From: Pararobbsia alpina
Lineage (GTDB): Bacteria > Pseudomonadota > Gammaproteobacteria > Burkholderiales > Burkholderiaceae
Assembly: GCF_902859895.1 (NCBI RefSeq)
Contig: NZ_CADIKM010000007.1
Coordinates: 182,077 to 246,076, forward strand
Reading direction: 5' to 3'
DNA: 64,000 bases
Position numbers and translations under genes: made by a program. The notes beneath the pieces are model-generated. The model searched no databases and had not been told where the DNA came from. It worked only from the letters and a program-made list of their open reading frames with translations. Positions 17,458 to 26,463 of the stretch are shown here, piece by piece; position 1 is the first letter of the stretch, and each line of letters begins with the position of its first letter.

Positions 17458-18306
17458 CGGTTGTCTTGTGCGTAGTGCTTTGGCACGAGCTAGTATGCGC
17501 TCTGCTCGCAGTATCACGGGTGCATCGACCATCGCACCGTCTACCGTAGTCGCCGCTCCAGCACTTGAAGCTGCGGCCAAGACTACCCGTTCCGCCCAGG
17601 ACACTTCGTGATCGGCTAGCTCGAATGCACGGCTTACCGCCGCCACCTGTCTCGGATGAATGCATAGCTTTCCGGTAAATCCGAAACTCCGTGCCCTCGC
17701 GGCATCACTCTGTATGCGTTCGAAATCCTCTATCGTTGTACAGACTCCGTCTACCGGCCCAGCAATTCCCGCTCGCGCCGACGCGAGTACAAGCATCGAA
17801 CGCGCCGCGTCCAAGGGGCCGCGGTCATCGGTAACGCCCAGATCCAGCATCAAGTCTACCGATCCGAGTACCAGCCGCGCCAGCCCCGGCGCGGAGGCGA
17901 TGGCTGGAGCCTCCAGCACGCCAGTCGCGGTTTCGATGAGCGCGAGGGTTCGGGTGGTCGGCAAGCCCGCGCTGACTGCAATCAGTTCCTCAGGCGATTC
18001 GACTTTTGGAACCATGACCAGCGCCGGCCTCAAGCGCAGGCACAAACCAAGATCTTCCTCAAACGCTTCAGCGCGCACACAGTTGATCCGGATACACAGC
18101 GCGGCGCCGCGCCGCGCCGCAAGTTCCGAGAGTGGAGGCCAGGCCTCTGCGATAGCGGAACGGGCGATTGCCTTCCTCGCCGGCGCGACCGCATCCTCAA
18201 TGTCAACGATGACGACGTCGACTCCAGCCTCTACAGCCTTCACGAACCGCTCAGGGCGATCACCCGGAACAAACAGATAGGTAACGGCACTGTCCACAAG
18301 ATTCAT
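17449..18306 (-). CDS. HpcH/HpaI aldolase / CitE-like acyl-CoA lyase
   Basis: 285 residues with the CitE TIM-barrel pattern: YLFVPGDRPERFVKAVEAG at the N terminus, VVIVDIEDAVAPARK, ALCIRINC (Arg), MVPKVESPEEL (Lys/Glu for metal), ALIETATGVLEAP, LVLGSVDLMLDLG and GFTGKLCIHPRQV. CitE-like proteins cleave citryl-, malyl-, citramalyl- or 3-hydroxymethylglutaryl-type CoA thioesters. The upstream CaiB-type CoA-transferase (14 bp away, same strand) would supply such a thioester. The exact substrate is not readable. Codon use looks less GC-biased than in the flanking SOS genes. Confidence 0.85.
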   Translation of the reverse strand: MNLVDSAVTYLFVPGDRPERFVKAVEAGVDVVIVDIEDAVAPARKAIARSAIAEAWPPLSELAARRGAALCIRINCVRAEAFEEDLGLCLRLRPALVMVPKVESPEELIAVSAGLPTTRTLALIETATGVLEAPAIASAPGLARLVLGSVDLMLDLGVTDDRGPLDAARSMLVLASARAGIAGPVDGVCTTIEDFERIQSDAARARSFGFTGKLCIHPRQVAAVSRAFELADHEVSWAERVVLAAASSAGAATTVDGAMVDAPVILRAERILARAKALRTRQPPH

Positions 18307-18320
18307 GTTTTGAAGTCTGG

Positions 18321-19499
18321 TTAAATGCCGCCGGTTGCGCGGAGACTTTCTACCCGTGAGGTATCGAATCCCAGTTCCACGAGAATGCTGTCTGTGTGCT
18401 GGCCGACTGCCGGGATTGGATCCATGCGAATCTCAAACGGATCGCCGCCGGGCGGAAGCAATGCGGGGATCTTGCCGACCGGCGAGCCAACGGTTCGCCA
18501 GCGCTTGCGGGCTTTGAGCTGAGGGTGTTCCCATACACTATGCATGTCGTTCACCCGCCCGTTGGCTATATCGGCCACGTCAAGCCTGGTAACCAGTTCA
18601 TCACTATTCATGCTTCCGAAGACTGTTTCGATGATGCTCCGCAGTTCCTCTCGATTCCTGCTTCTTGAGGCATTCGAAGCAAAGCGTTCGTCGGTCGCTA
18701 GTGCTGGAGCATCGAGAACAATCTGGCAGAACTTCACCCATTCCCGCTCGTTTTGCAGCCCCAGGATCACAGTCTTTCCGTCGTTCGCCTTGAACGGGCC
18801 GTATGGGTAAATAGTGGCATGCGATGCCCCAGCCCGCGGCGGTGGCGACGCGCCATTGAAAGCGTAGTACATGGGAAAACTCATCCATTCCGTCATCGCT
18901 TCGAGCATGGAGACGTCGAGCCGCGTTCCCCGTCCCGTCCTTCCTCGCTCGATAATCGCGGCGAGAATGCCCGAATAGGCATACATCCCGGCGGCGATAT
19001 CAGCGATTGAACACCCCGCCTTGACCATGTCATCTTTCAGCCCCGTGACCGAAAGGAAGCCGGCCTCCGCCTGAACGAGAAGGTCATAAGCCTTCTTTTC
19101 CGTGTACGGTCCGTTTGAGCCGTACCCCGAGATATCGCAAACGATCAGTCGTGGATAGCGCTCCTTGAGCGACTCATAGTCCAGATTGATCCTTGCGGTT
19201 GCGCCGGGGGCGAGATTCTGGACCAGGACATCCGCTTTCTCCAACAGTGCGTGCAGCACCTCTTGAGCGAATTCGTGTTTGGTATTGAGCGTGAGGCTTT
19301 CCTTGGAGCGATTTGTCCACGCAAAATGCGAAGACATGCCTTTCACCCGATCATCGTAAGCACGGGCAAAATCGCCAACTTCCGGCCGCTCGATCTTGAT
19401 CACGCGCGCTCCGAGATCTGCGAGTTGACGCGTGGCGAAAGGAGCGGCGATAGCTTGTTCCAAGGAGACAATGGTGATGCCGGTGAGCGGACCTGTCAT
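18321..19499 (-). CDS. CaiB/BaiF family (type III) CoA-transferase
   Basis: 392 residues from the ATG at 19499 (MTGPLTGITIVSLEQAIAAP). Family signatures: ATRQLADLGARVIKIERPEVGDFAR, the NRSKESLTLN segment, VLVQNLAPGATARI, YDLLVQAEAGFLSVTG, and the C-terminal hinge with VWEHPQLKARKRW. Type III enzymes move CoA between dicarboxylic or carnitine-like acids through an Asp-anhydride. An upstream in-frame start would add 29 residues before the conserved N terminus and is rejected. It very likely acts with the CitE-like lyase just downstream: activation, then retro-aldol cleavage. Confidence 0.88.
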   Translation of the reverse strand: MTGPLTGITIVSLEQAIAAPFATRQLADLGARVIKIERPEVGDFARAYDDRVKGMSSHFAWTNRSKESLTLNTKHEFAQEVLHALLEKADVLVQNLAPGATARINLDYESLKERYPRLIVCDISGYGSNGPYTEKKAYDLLVQAEAGFLSVTGLKDDMVKAGCSIADIAAGMYAYSGILAAIIERGRTGRGTRLDVSMLEAMTEWMSFPMYYAFNGASPPPRAGASHATIYPYGPFKANDGKTVILGLQNEREWVKFCQIVLDAPALATDERFASNASRSRNREELRSIIETVFGSMNSDELVTRLDVADIANGRVNDMHSVWEHPQLKARKRWRTVGSPVGKIPALLPPGGDPFEIRMDPIPAVGQHTDSILVELGFDTSRVESLRATGGI

Positions 19500-20097
19500 T
19501 TCCAGCCTTCTAATGGTTTCGAGGTAAGCATTAACTTGAGGGCAGGCTGATTCGGCTTGCCTGTCCACGCCAACCACCCGGCGCAAGCTGACAAAATCGC
19601 TTGCACCGCCTGAAGGTCTCGATGCTGGCGGTCGGTATCGGTCGGTATCGCGGTTCCGTGTCGACGGTCTGCGTCAGCACTCTGTGAAGCGTCGGAGACG
19701 GTTCGCGGGATGCCCTGGAAGACGGGCAACTGCATTGCCCTTCGTTTCTTGGAGTCATTCTAAGGACGACGTCCAGACAGCGGTATCAGAACTTCGGCAA
19801 CCCGCCTTCGAGAAGTTCGAAGACTGGCGCATTGATATCGTGGGTGTGGTGTTTGGGTGTCGCTGGGGGAGCCTTTTGACTTTGGGTTGGAGCAATGCCG
19901 GTCCAGCCCGTTAAGATTGACTCGAGCAATCGGCGACGCGAGGCGAGAGCACGCGGTGCAGTATTGGCAAACAGAAGCCTTTGTCGTGCTTACCGCGTGA
20001 GGGTGCTACGATACCGCGCTCCGTTGCTCCGACGAAGGCTTGCGAATCCCTAGCGCGGCAGGACTCTTTTCGGATCAACCCGCCACAGGATTCGACA
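19500..20097. other. Long divergent intergenic region, no gene recognised
   Basis: 598 bp between the divergent CaiB and LysR genes. Short ORFs here have no recognisable product. It contains a perfect 10-bp tandem duplication, GTCGGTATCG twice at 19631-19650, and a G/T-rich stretch at about 19840-19900. It must hold both promoters and any LysR binding site, but I cannot place a T-N11-A box with confidence. Confidence 0.5.
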
Positions 20098-20994
20098 TTG
20101 CTCCCAGATATCAATTCTCTCGCTCTGTTTCTCCGGACCGTCGAATGCGGCAGCCTCTCGAAGGCGGCGGAACTCTCCCATATCGCGTTGTCGGCGGCGA
20201 GCCGCCGGATTGCGCTTCTGGAGGGCGAGTTCAACGTCAAGCTTTTGACACGAACATCGCGAGGCGTCGCACCCACGCCGGCTGGGGAGGCATTGGCCTT
20301 TCATGCGAGGCAGATGCTCCGCGGAGCTGACCGCCTGAAAACGGACATGTCCGACTATGCCAAGGGTCTCCGAGGTGTCGTCCGTCTGTTTGCGAGTACC
20401 TCTGCTCTTACGCAATACATTCCAAAGGCTCTCGCCTCGTTCTCGTTGCATAGTCCGGACATCAAGATCGAAGTCCAGGAGCGACTGAGTAGCGAGATTA
20501 TCGGAGGCCTCAGAGACCGCATGGCAGATGTCGGCGTCGCATTCCCGGGCGCCAGCACGCCTGAGGGTGTCCGATGCTACCCCTACAAGGTCGACCAGCT
20601 CGTGGCCGTATTGCCACGCGCCCTGCGCATAAGCGGCAAGACCGTTCGACTAGCGGACCTCCTGGATCAGGATCTGGTGGTACTCGAGAGCAATACCGCG
20701 ATGCTGAAGCTGCTTGAACAAGCCGCGACGGCCGAGGGTAAGCCGCTTCGGATCAGGGTTCAGGTGAAGAGCTTTGAGGCGATATGCATGATGATTGACG
20801 CGGGACTTGGCGTCGGAATACTTCCGAAAGTCGCGGCACAGGCGTTTAGTCACGAACTGCGCCTCCGGCTCGTTCCTCTTGCCGACCCGTGGGCAGTCCG
20901 CCAGATGTTCGTATGCGTCCGGGACGAGGAGCTTCCGGCCTCCGTGCAACGCCTTCTCGACCATCTTCTCGACGAGTCGCACGAAGATCAATAG
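20098..20994 (+). CDS. LysR-family transcriptional regulator
   Basis: 298 residues from the TTG at 20098, giving MLPDINSLALFLRTVECGSL, the usual LysR N terminus; an AGGA lies about 7 bases upstream. The HTH is at residues 1-60 (SLSKAAELSHIALSAASRRI, TRTSRGVAPTPAGE). The effector domain follows, with GVVRLFASTSAL, ADVGVAFPG and DAGLGVGILPK. A longer TTG start at 19981 would add 39 atypical residues. It is divergent from the CaiB/CitE pair and followed by EthD, MFS and dehydrogenase genes, so it is the likely regulator of the whole block; the effector is unknown. Confidence 0.87.
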   Translation: MLPDINSLALFLRTVECGSLSKAAELSHIALSAASRRIALLEGEFNVKLLTRTSRGVAPTPAGEALAFHARQMLRGADRLKTDMSDYAKGLRGVVRLFASTSALTQYIPKALASFSLHSPDIKIEVQERLSSEIIGGLRDRMADVGVAFPGASTPEGVRCYPYKVDQLVAVLPRALRISGKTVRLADLLDQDLVVLESNTAMLKLLEQAATAEGKPLRIRVQVKSFEAICMMIDAGLGVGILPKVAAQAFSHELRLRLVPLADPWAVRQMFVCVRDEELPASVQRLLDHLLDESHEDQ

Positions 20995-21186
20995 CGGTGA
21001 GCAAGCCGCACCACCCGTACTCACTGCTCCTTCAGATGGCTCACCCTCCGGCGAGGTGCCAAGCGATGGTTTCTAATATTGCGAAGGCGCCTTGAATTCT
21101 TTGCAACTTCGCACCGATCGATCAGCCGTAGAATCGATTCACGGTTTGATTCGCAAGCCGATAGTGATGAGATTGACGGAGATTAC

Positions 21187-21525
21187 ATGTCCAAGACGTT
21201 CGCGAAGCGCATCGGGTTCCTCCAGAAGCGGAAGGACCTGTCACCTGAACAGTTCGCCGCCCACTGGCGCGGCGTGCACGCTGTGTTGTGCCAACGCATT
21301 CCGGGTTTGAGGCGTTACGCGATCAACATCATCGATCGTGAGGCCAATCCGACGGTACCGTACGATGGCTTCTCCGAACTGTGGTTCGACAGCAAAGAGG
21401 CGCACGATGCCGCCTTCTCCGGTCCCGAAGGTGTGGAGCTTCTGGCGGACATCCCTAACTTCGTTGACAAACTCACCGGTGTGATGGTCGTTGAAGAGCG
21501 CTTCATCTGGCCGAACGGAGACTAA
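21187..21525 (+). CDS. EthD-domain protein
   Basis: 112 residues from ATG 21187, preceded by GGAG. The sequence AKRIGFLQKRKDLSPEQFAAHWRGVHA and the later YDGFSELWFDSKEAHDAAFSGPEG are typical of the dimeric alpha-beta barrel EthD family, whose members include degradation accessory proteins and small cyclases/decarboxylases. A role in converting a catabolic intermediate of this cluster is inferred only from position. Earlier in-frame starts add a non-conserved N terminus. Confidence 0.8.
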   Translation: MSKTFAKRIGFLQKRKDLSPEQFAAHWRGVHAVLCQRIPGLRRYAINIIDREANPTVPYDGFSELWFDSKEAHDAAFSGPEGVELLADIPNFVDKLTGVMVVEERFIWPNGD

Positions 21526-21748
21526 CCCTCTCGTCGACGGAGCGGCTGCTTTTCATCGGCCGATGCTTGTCCGGCCACGATGCAACCGATGGGAACTGCG
21601 TTGCTTGTCAAACGACGGCCCGCGCTAACGGATTTGAGCAGCTCGCTCCTTCTTCGCCTGTAGTGACTATTGCCTGAATGAAAAATATGCGCATGCGACG
21701 AACATGCACAGGCTGAAACACAGCCATACTCGACGGAGTGAGACATAG

Positions 21749-23059
21749 ATGAGCACCGTATCCGGACAACGCCTGGCCGACTCACGTAAGGATTCGGAGG
21801 CGCGAACATACTCCAGGGTGGCGTGGCGGATCGTTCCGCTATTGTTCTTGTGCTACGTGGTCTCATACCTTGACCGGGTCAATGTCGGTTTCGCCAAGCT
21901 ACAGATGCTCAACGATCTGCGCTTCAGCGAGAGCGTCTACGGTCTCGGTGCAGGCATTTTCTTCCTGGGCTATTTCTTCTTTGAAATTCCAAGCAATCTG
22001 ATCATGTATCGGGTTGGCGCGCGTAAGTGGATCGCGCGAATCATGATTACCTGGGGTGTCGTTTCGGCGGCCATGATGTTCGTCACGACCCCGACAATGT
22101 TTTATGTCATGCGCTTGCTTCTGGGCGTCGCCGAGGCGGGATTTTTCCCCGGCATGATTCTCTATCTGACTTACTGGTTCCCAGCCGAACGCCGTGGCGG
22201 TATGACTGCGCTTTTTATGACCGGGATCCCGCTTTCGGGTGTGATCGGCGGCCCGGTCTCGGGCTGGATTCTTCAATCAGTATCGGGGGCACTTGGCTTG
22301 GCGGGCTGGCAATGGCTCTTCGTTCTCGAGGGGATCCCGTCGATCATCGTTGGTCTGCTTGTCCTGGCATTGCTTGACGACCGGATTGCTGACGCCAGAT
22401 GGTTGGCGCCGGAGGAGAAGGCCATGCTGCAGGAGCGTATCGACAACGACGAAGCGGAGAAAGGGCACGCATCTGCGCTGCAGGCCTTTGGAAGTGCCAA
22501 GGTCTGGCTGCTTGCATTGATCTACTTTTGCCTGATCATGGGGCTCTATGGTGTGAGCTTCTGGTTGCCGACGATCATCAAGGGCTTGGGCGTCAAAGAC
22601 ACGACGAGTGTGGGTTTCCTCTACGCGATACCTTACGTGCTGGCCACCATTGCGATGATTTTGGTCGGGCGCAGCGCCGATGCATACAAAGAGAGGAGAT
22701 GGCATATCGCCGTGCCGTGCGTTCTCGGAGCGGCCGGTTTGATCGCAAGCGTCACGTTCGGTACGTCGCCTGTGCTGGCCGTCGCAGCGCTGTCTTTGGG
22801 AACGGTTGGCATTTTGTCGGCAATCCCGCTGTTCTGGAGTTGCCCAACGGCCTTCCTCGGCGGGGCCGCAGCGGCGGGAGGGATCGCGCTGATCAACTCG
22901 GTTGGCAATCTGGCAGGCTTCGCGAGTCCCTATATGGTCGGATTGATCAAGGATTGGACACACAGCACCGATGTGGGCATGTACGTCCTCGCCGGGTGTT
23001 TGATGATCGCTGCGGTTCTCGTCGTGGCAGGTCTGCCTGCTCGACTTGTGAACAAGTAA
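21749..23059 (+). CDS. MFS transporter, anion:cation symporter (ACS) family
   Basis: 436 residues with 12 predicted membrane segments. N-terminal motif RIVPLLFLCYVVSYLDRVNV, followed by FFLGYFFFEIPSNLIMYRVG and RLLLGVAEAGFFPGMILYL, is diagnostic of the ACS group that imports organic anions such as phthalate, tartrate, galactonate or 4-hydroxyphenylacetate. A CGGAGTGAG ribosome site precedes the ATG. It lies between EthD and aldehyde dehydrogenase genes on the same strand, so it is probably the uptake system for the acid degraded by this cluster. Confidence 0.9.
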   Translation: MSTVSGQRLADSRKDSEARTYSRVAWRIVPLLFLCYVVSYLDRVNVGFAKLQMLNDLRFSESVYGLGAGIFFLGYFFFEIPSNLIMYRVGARKWIARIMITWGVVSAAMMFVTTPTMFYVMRLLLGVAEAGFFPGMILYLTYWFPAERRGGMTALFMTGIPLSGVIGGPVSGWILQSVSGALGLAGWQWLFVLEGIPSIIVGLLVLALLDDRIADARWLAPEEKAMLQERIDNDEAEKGHASALQAFGSAKVWLLALIYFCLIMGLYGVSFWLPTIIKGLGVKDTTSVGFLYAIPYVLATIAMILVGRSADAYKERRWHIAVPCVLGAAGLIASVTFGTSPVLAVAALSLGTVGILSAIPLFWSCPTAFLGGAAAAGGIALINSVGNLAGFASPYMVGLIKDWTHSTDVGMYVLAGCLMIAAVLVVAGLPARLVNK

Positions 23060-23079
23060 CTTGAAGGACTTTTTGCAAA

Positions 23080-24483
23080 ATGGTTTCTGCCGAACTCTCG
23101 AATTCGCTGTCGCACGACGCGGCAATCTCAGTCAACCCGGCCAGCGGGGAGACCATTGAGCGCTATCCGTACCAAAGCCCTGCAGAACTGCACAGGGCGC
23201 TCGACGCGGCGGTAAATGGCTTCCGACAATGGGCCGCTACGCCTGTGCTGACCCGCATGAATCTATTCTCGAATTTCGCGCGATTGCTTCGTCGGGACAT
23301 CGATGAGTTGGGTCGGATGGCTGCGAACGAAATGGGCAAGCCGATCACGCAGGCCCGCGCCGAAGTGGAGAAGTGTGCGGTCTTGTGCGACTGGTATGCC
23401 GAGAATGGCGCGGAAATTCTTCGCGACGAGGCGACGAAGATTGGCGAGCAGGCGTACGTGTCATTCCTGCCGATCGGTCCTATCCTTGCTGTCATGCCGT
23501 GGAATTTCCCCTTCTGGCAGGTCGTCCGGGGCGCGATTCCGATTCTGGTGGGCGGCAATGCCTACGTGCTCAAGCACGCACCGAACGTGATGGGCTGCGC
23601 GTATCTGCTGCAACGTCTGTTTGCGGAAGTTGGCCTGCCTGAAGGCGCATTTTCGGTCGTGAACATCACCAACGATCTGGTTTCGACAGCCATCTCGGAC
23701 CCCCGAATTGCGGCGGTCACGGTGACCGGGAGCGTACGCGCCGGCTCTGCCATTGCTTCACAGGCTGGCGCGGCTCTTAAGAAATCCGTTCTGGAACTGG
23801 GTGGTTCAGATCCGTTTATCGTGCTGGCCGATGCTGACCTTGACCGTGCTGTCCAGGCGGCCACCGTCGGGCGCTTCCAGAACACCGGGCAAATCTGCAT
23901 CGCTGCTAAACGGATCATCCTTGAAGCGCCCATCGCTGAGGCCTTTACGGAACGGTTTGTGAGCGCCGTTGCTCAACTCAAAATGGGCAGTCCGCTGGAC
24001 GAAAGCACCTATCTCGGGCCGATGGCTCGCTTTGATCTGCGCGACGAACTCGACAGGCAGGTTCGGGACAGTGTGGAGCAGGGCGCGCGCGTACTCGTCG
24101 GCGGTAGCAAAGTCGAGGGACGTGGCAACTTCTACGCACCGACGATTCTCGCGGATGTTAAGCCAGGCATGACGGTTTTTGACCAGGAGACTTTTGGCCC
24201 AGTGGCATCACTGATTGTGAGCCGGGATGCAGATCACGCCATCGCCATGGCGAACGACAGCGAGTTCGGATTGAGCGGAGCGCTCTGGACGGAAGACAAG
24301 AGCAGGGCGAAGGAACTTGCGCGCCGGATTGAAACCGGTGGCATGTTTATCAACGGCTTCTCAGCATCAGATCCGCGTGTGCCGATCGGAGGCGTGAAAA
24401 AGAGCGGCTATGGCCGCGAGCTCTCCTATTTCGGAGTAGTTGAATTCATGAACGCCCAGACCGTTTGGTTTGATCGAAGCTAA
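23080..24483 (+). CDS. NAD(P)-dependent aldehyde dehydrogenase (succinate-semialdehyde dehydrogenase-like)
   Basis: 467 residues. Family motifs: MPWNFPFWQVVRGAIPILVGGNA is the aldehyde dehydrogenase cofactor segment, TGSVRAGSAIA follows, VLELGGSDPFIV carries the general-base Glu, and NTGQICIAAKR carries the catalytic Cys. The short N terminus (starting VNPASGETIERYPY) and the C-terminal GGVKKSGYGRELS are those of the SSADH (GabD/Sad) subgroup. It starts 20 bp after the MFS gene with a GAAGGA ribosome site. It probably oxidises a semialdehyde released by the pathway; the chain length is not readable. Confidence 0.9.
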   Translation: MVSAELSNSLSHDAAISVNPASGETIERYPYQSPAELHRALDAAVNGFRQWAATPVLTRMNLFSNFARLLRRDIDELGRMAANEMGKPITQARAEVEKCAVLCDWYAENGAEILRDEATKIGEQAYVSFLPIGPILAVMPWNFPFWQVVRGAIPILVGGNAYVLKHAPNVMGCAYLLQRLFAEVGLPEGAFSVVNITNDLVSTAISDPRIAAVTVTGSVRAGSAIASQAGAALKKSVLELGGSDPFIVLADADLDRAVQAATVGRFQNTGQICIAAKRIILEAPIAEAFTERFVSAVAQLKMGSPLDESTYLGPMARFDLRDELDRQVRDSVEQGARVLVGGSKVEGRGNFYAPTILADVKPGMTVFDQETFGPVASLIVSRDADHAIAMANDSEFGLSGALWTEDKSRAKELARRIETGGMFINGFSASDPRVPIGGVKKSGYGRELSYFGVVEFMNAQTVWFDRS

Positions 24484-24549
24484 AACGTCCAAGCGGGCGG
24501 TTTTCTTGACTCAGGGTCCACGGTGACCTTCGCTGTCTTAAGAGTTGGC

Positions 24550-24577
24550 TTGAATTTTTGTGACTCGGGGGTAATAC
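24550..24577 (+). promoter_or_regulatory. Possible sigma-70 promoter for the hydroxyacid dehydrogenase gene
   Basis: TTGAAT (24550-24555), a 16-bp spacer and TAATAC (24572-24577) lie 64 bp before the next ATG, in the 157-bp gap after the aldehyde dehydrogenase gene. Confidence 0.4.
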
Positions 24578-24640
24578 GCGGGCAAGAGCAGGGGGGTGTT
24601 TGTAGCGTAGGGCAAAGACATAACGTTTAGCGAGGCGGAG

Positions 24641-25519
24641 ATGAAGAAAGTTGGCATGGTTGGAATCGGTCTGATGGGTCACGGCATCGCGAGCAATATC
24701 GTGAAGCACGGACATTCGATGATACTTTTCGAGCACCCTGGAAACCAGCCACTCGATGGTCTGCGCGAAGCGGGTGCGACGACCACGCCCAGTCTGAAGG
24801 AACTCGCCGCCGCGGCAGACATCATCATCTTGTGTGTAACTGGCACACCTGAGGTAGAAGACGTCCTGTTTCGGAAGGAAGGGTTGCTGGAAGGTGTTAA
24901 GCCGGGAACGATCATCATCGATTGTTCGACCGCGATCCCTTCATCGACGCAACGCATTGCCGTCGAGGTTGAGAAGATCGGAGTGAGGTTTATCGATGCC
25001 CCGATGACACGCACACCGAAGGAAGCGGCAGAAGGTCGACTTAACCTGACCGTGGGCGGAGATCGCGAAGTCTTTGAGACGGTGAAGCCACTTCTTCAGT
25101 GCTACGCGGAAAACATCGTCTTTGCTGGTCCTGTCGGATCGGGCCATCAGCTAAAGCTGATTCACAATTTTGTGTCGCTTGGCTTTTCAGCCGTCCTCGC
25201 AGAAGCGGCTGCTTGTGCGGAGCGCGCCGATATCTCATCGGACGTTTTCCTCGAGGTTGTTGGGAAAGGCGGTGGTAACAGCGTAGTACTGGACCGGTTC
25301 CGTCCTTTCCTCGAGACACGTGACCGTACAGGCTTCCGCTTCTACATCAGCAACGCGCTTAAGGACATGACCTACTACACAACCATGGCACGCGAGTCGG
25401 GCGCCATGCATGACAATGCCGAAAGCGTTCGCCACACTTACGAGCTGGCAAGCAAGGCGGCTGATCCTAAAGCGACAGTTCCGGATCTGGTTGAAATTCT
25501 GGTTAAAGGCCAGTCATAA
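24641..25519 (+). CDS. NAD-binding 3-hydroxyisobutyrate dehydrogenase-family oxidoreductase
   Basis: 292 residues of the beta-hydroxyacid dehydrogenase family. The Rossmann motif is MKKVGMVGIGLMGHGIASNI, the substrate-binding signature is FIDAPMTRTPKEAAEGRL, and the catalytic Lys is in GSGHQLKLIHNFV. The C-terminal helical domain contains the conserved NALKDMTY. Members oxidise 3-hydroxyisobutyrate, tartronate semialdehyde, glyoxylate-type or other hydroxyacids. It is the last gene of the catabolic block on this strand and may complete oxidation of a hydroxyacid product. Confidence 0.88.
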   Translation: MKKVGMVGIGLMGHGIASNIVKHGHSMILFEHPGNQPLDGLREAGATTTPSLKELAAAADIIILCVTGTPEVEDVLFRKEGLLEGVKPGTIIIDCSTAIPSSTQRIAVEVEKIGVRFIDAPMTRTPKEAAEGRLNLTVGGDREVFETVKPLLQCYAENIVFAGPVGSGHQLKLIHNFVSLGFSAVLAEAAACAERADISSDVFLEVVGKGGGNSVVLDRFRPFLETRDRTGFRFYISNALKDMTYYTTMARESGAMHDNAESVRHTYELASKAADPKATVPDLVEILVKGQS

Positions 25520-25757
25520 CCTTGAGGCGACGATGGTACGTCTGATACGAGGGGCACTTGCGGGCCATTTCAAATCAATCACCAACAGAATCCAGCCGAC
25601 ATGTGCATCGCTGTCGATCTTCGATCCGCGCAGCAGGCAACGCACAACGCAATCTTTCGCGGCCAGGAACTCATGGAATGAGCCAACGGAGCACGTTTGC
25701 CGGGATGGTCCGAGACCGAAGCCGGGAGAGGCAATCCCTGACCGTGCAAAGAGCCCG

Positions 25758-26123
25758 CTAGATTTTGTACGGCACACGGACACCCGGGTCGTCCGCGGGA
25801 AAATCCTTTGTATTGCGTGAAACCAACAGCAGGGAATTCACCTGCGCCGATGCCCAAACAATGGCGTCAGGCAGGCGAATCCGCTTCTGCTTGCGAATTT
25901 CGACAGCGCGATTCGCAATGGCACTGTCCAGTGCAATGATGTCAAATGAGCCAAGCCATGCGCGAATCGAGGCCTCGTCTTCTGCCGTTGCGCCAACCAG
26001 GACTTCCATCCAGGTGATCGTGCTGATCGCCCGATACCCATAGCGCGCCAGTTCCTTCTTTGCAGCACCGGCACCGCTGAGATAGTCGATCAGAATGTTC
26101 GTGTCGAAGAGCGCCTTTACCAT
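25758..26123 (-). CDS. vapC: VapC-type PIN-domain toxin
   Basis: 121 residues from ATG 26123 (MVKALFDTNILIDYL). PIN-domain acidic residues are visible: D7 in FDTN, E40 in TWMEVLVG, D86 in RLPDAIVWA, and D107 in SRNTKDF. VapC toxins are ribonucleases that cleave tRNA or rRNA. A longer in-frame start exists, but the N terminus chosen is the standard one and overlaps the antitoxin gene by 7 bp, which indicates translational coupling. Confidence 0.9.
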   Translation of the reverse strand: MVKALFDTNILIDYLSGAGAAKKELARYGYRAISTITWMEVLVGATAEDEASIRAWLGSFDIIALDSAIANRAVEIRKQKRIRLPDAIVWASAQVNSLLLVSRNTKDFPADDPGVRVPYKI

Positions 26124-26335
26124 TCCGAGCGCAGTTCCTGCTGGTATTCGAGGCCATCTACTTTCTTCGCCTTCCACAGCCCGAAAACGTCGGCCCCAAG
26201 CGCTCGCTTGTGTTGGGCGATATACGCCTCGATCGCGTCGCGAATGACAGCGGCGCGGGGACGTTGCTCCGCCTCCACCAATACCGCCAACGCTTCGACT
26301 TGTGCGTCCGGTAAGTCAACCAGAATCCGACTCAT
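26117..26335 (-). CDS. vapB: VapB-like ribbon-helix-helix antitoxin
   Basis: 72 residues from ATG 26335 (MSRILVDLPDAQVEALAVL), a CopG/ribbon-helix-helix N terminus with an RAAVIRDAIEAYIAQHK helix. The tail (VDGLEYQQELRSEW) probably wraps the toxin. An AGGGAGG sequence lies upstream of the ATG. It is encoded before and overlaps vapC, the usual order, and should autorepress the operon through the palindrome at 26353-26371. Confidence 0.88.
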   Translation of the reverse strand: MSRILVDLPDAQVEALAVLVEAEQRPRAAVIRDAIEAYIAQHKRALGADVFGLWKAKKVDGLEYQQELRSEW

Positions 26336-26352
26336 TGCTGCCTCCCTTTCAT

Positions 26353-26371
26353 GATATACATATCGTATATC
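26353..26371. promoter_or_regulatory. VapBC operator palindrome
   Basis: GATATAC (26353-26359) and GTATATC (26365-26371) are perfect inverted arms around ATATC, 17 bp upstream of the antitoxin start. This AT-rich dyad is the expected binding site for the RHH antitoxin. Confidence 0.7.
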
Positions 26372-26463
26372 AATCAATGCTTACCCGACAAGCAGTTTCC
26401 CCGACTTGGTCACCTTACTCATTGGAAGCTCATGCTCATCAAAACCGAGCGCAAGCGGCCAGA

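Noticed and set aside
25520..25757. Possible transposase remnant between the hydroxyacid dehydrogenase and vapC
   Set aside because: Short frames look degenerate but I could not match them to any transposase motif.
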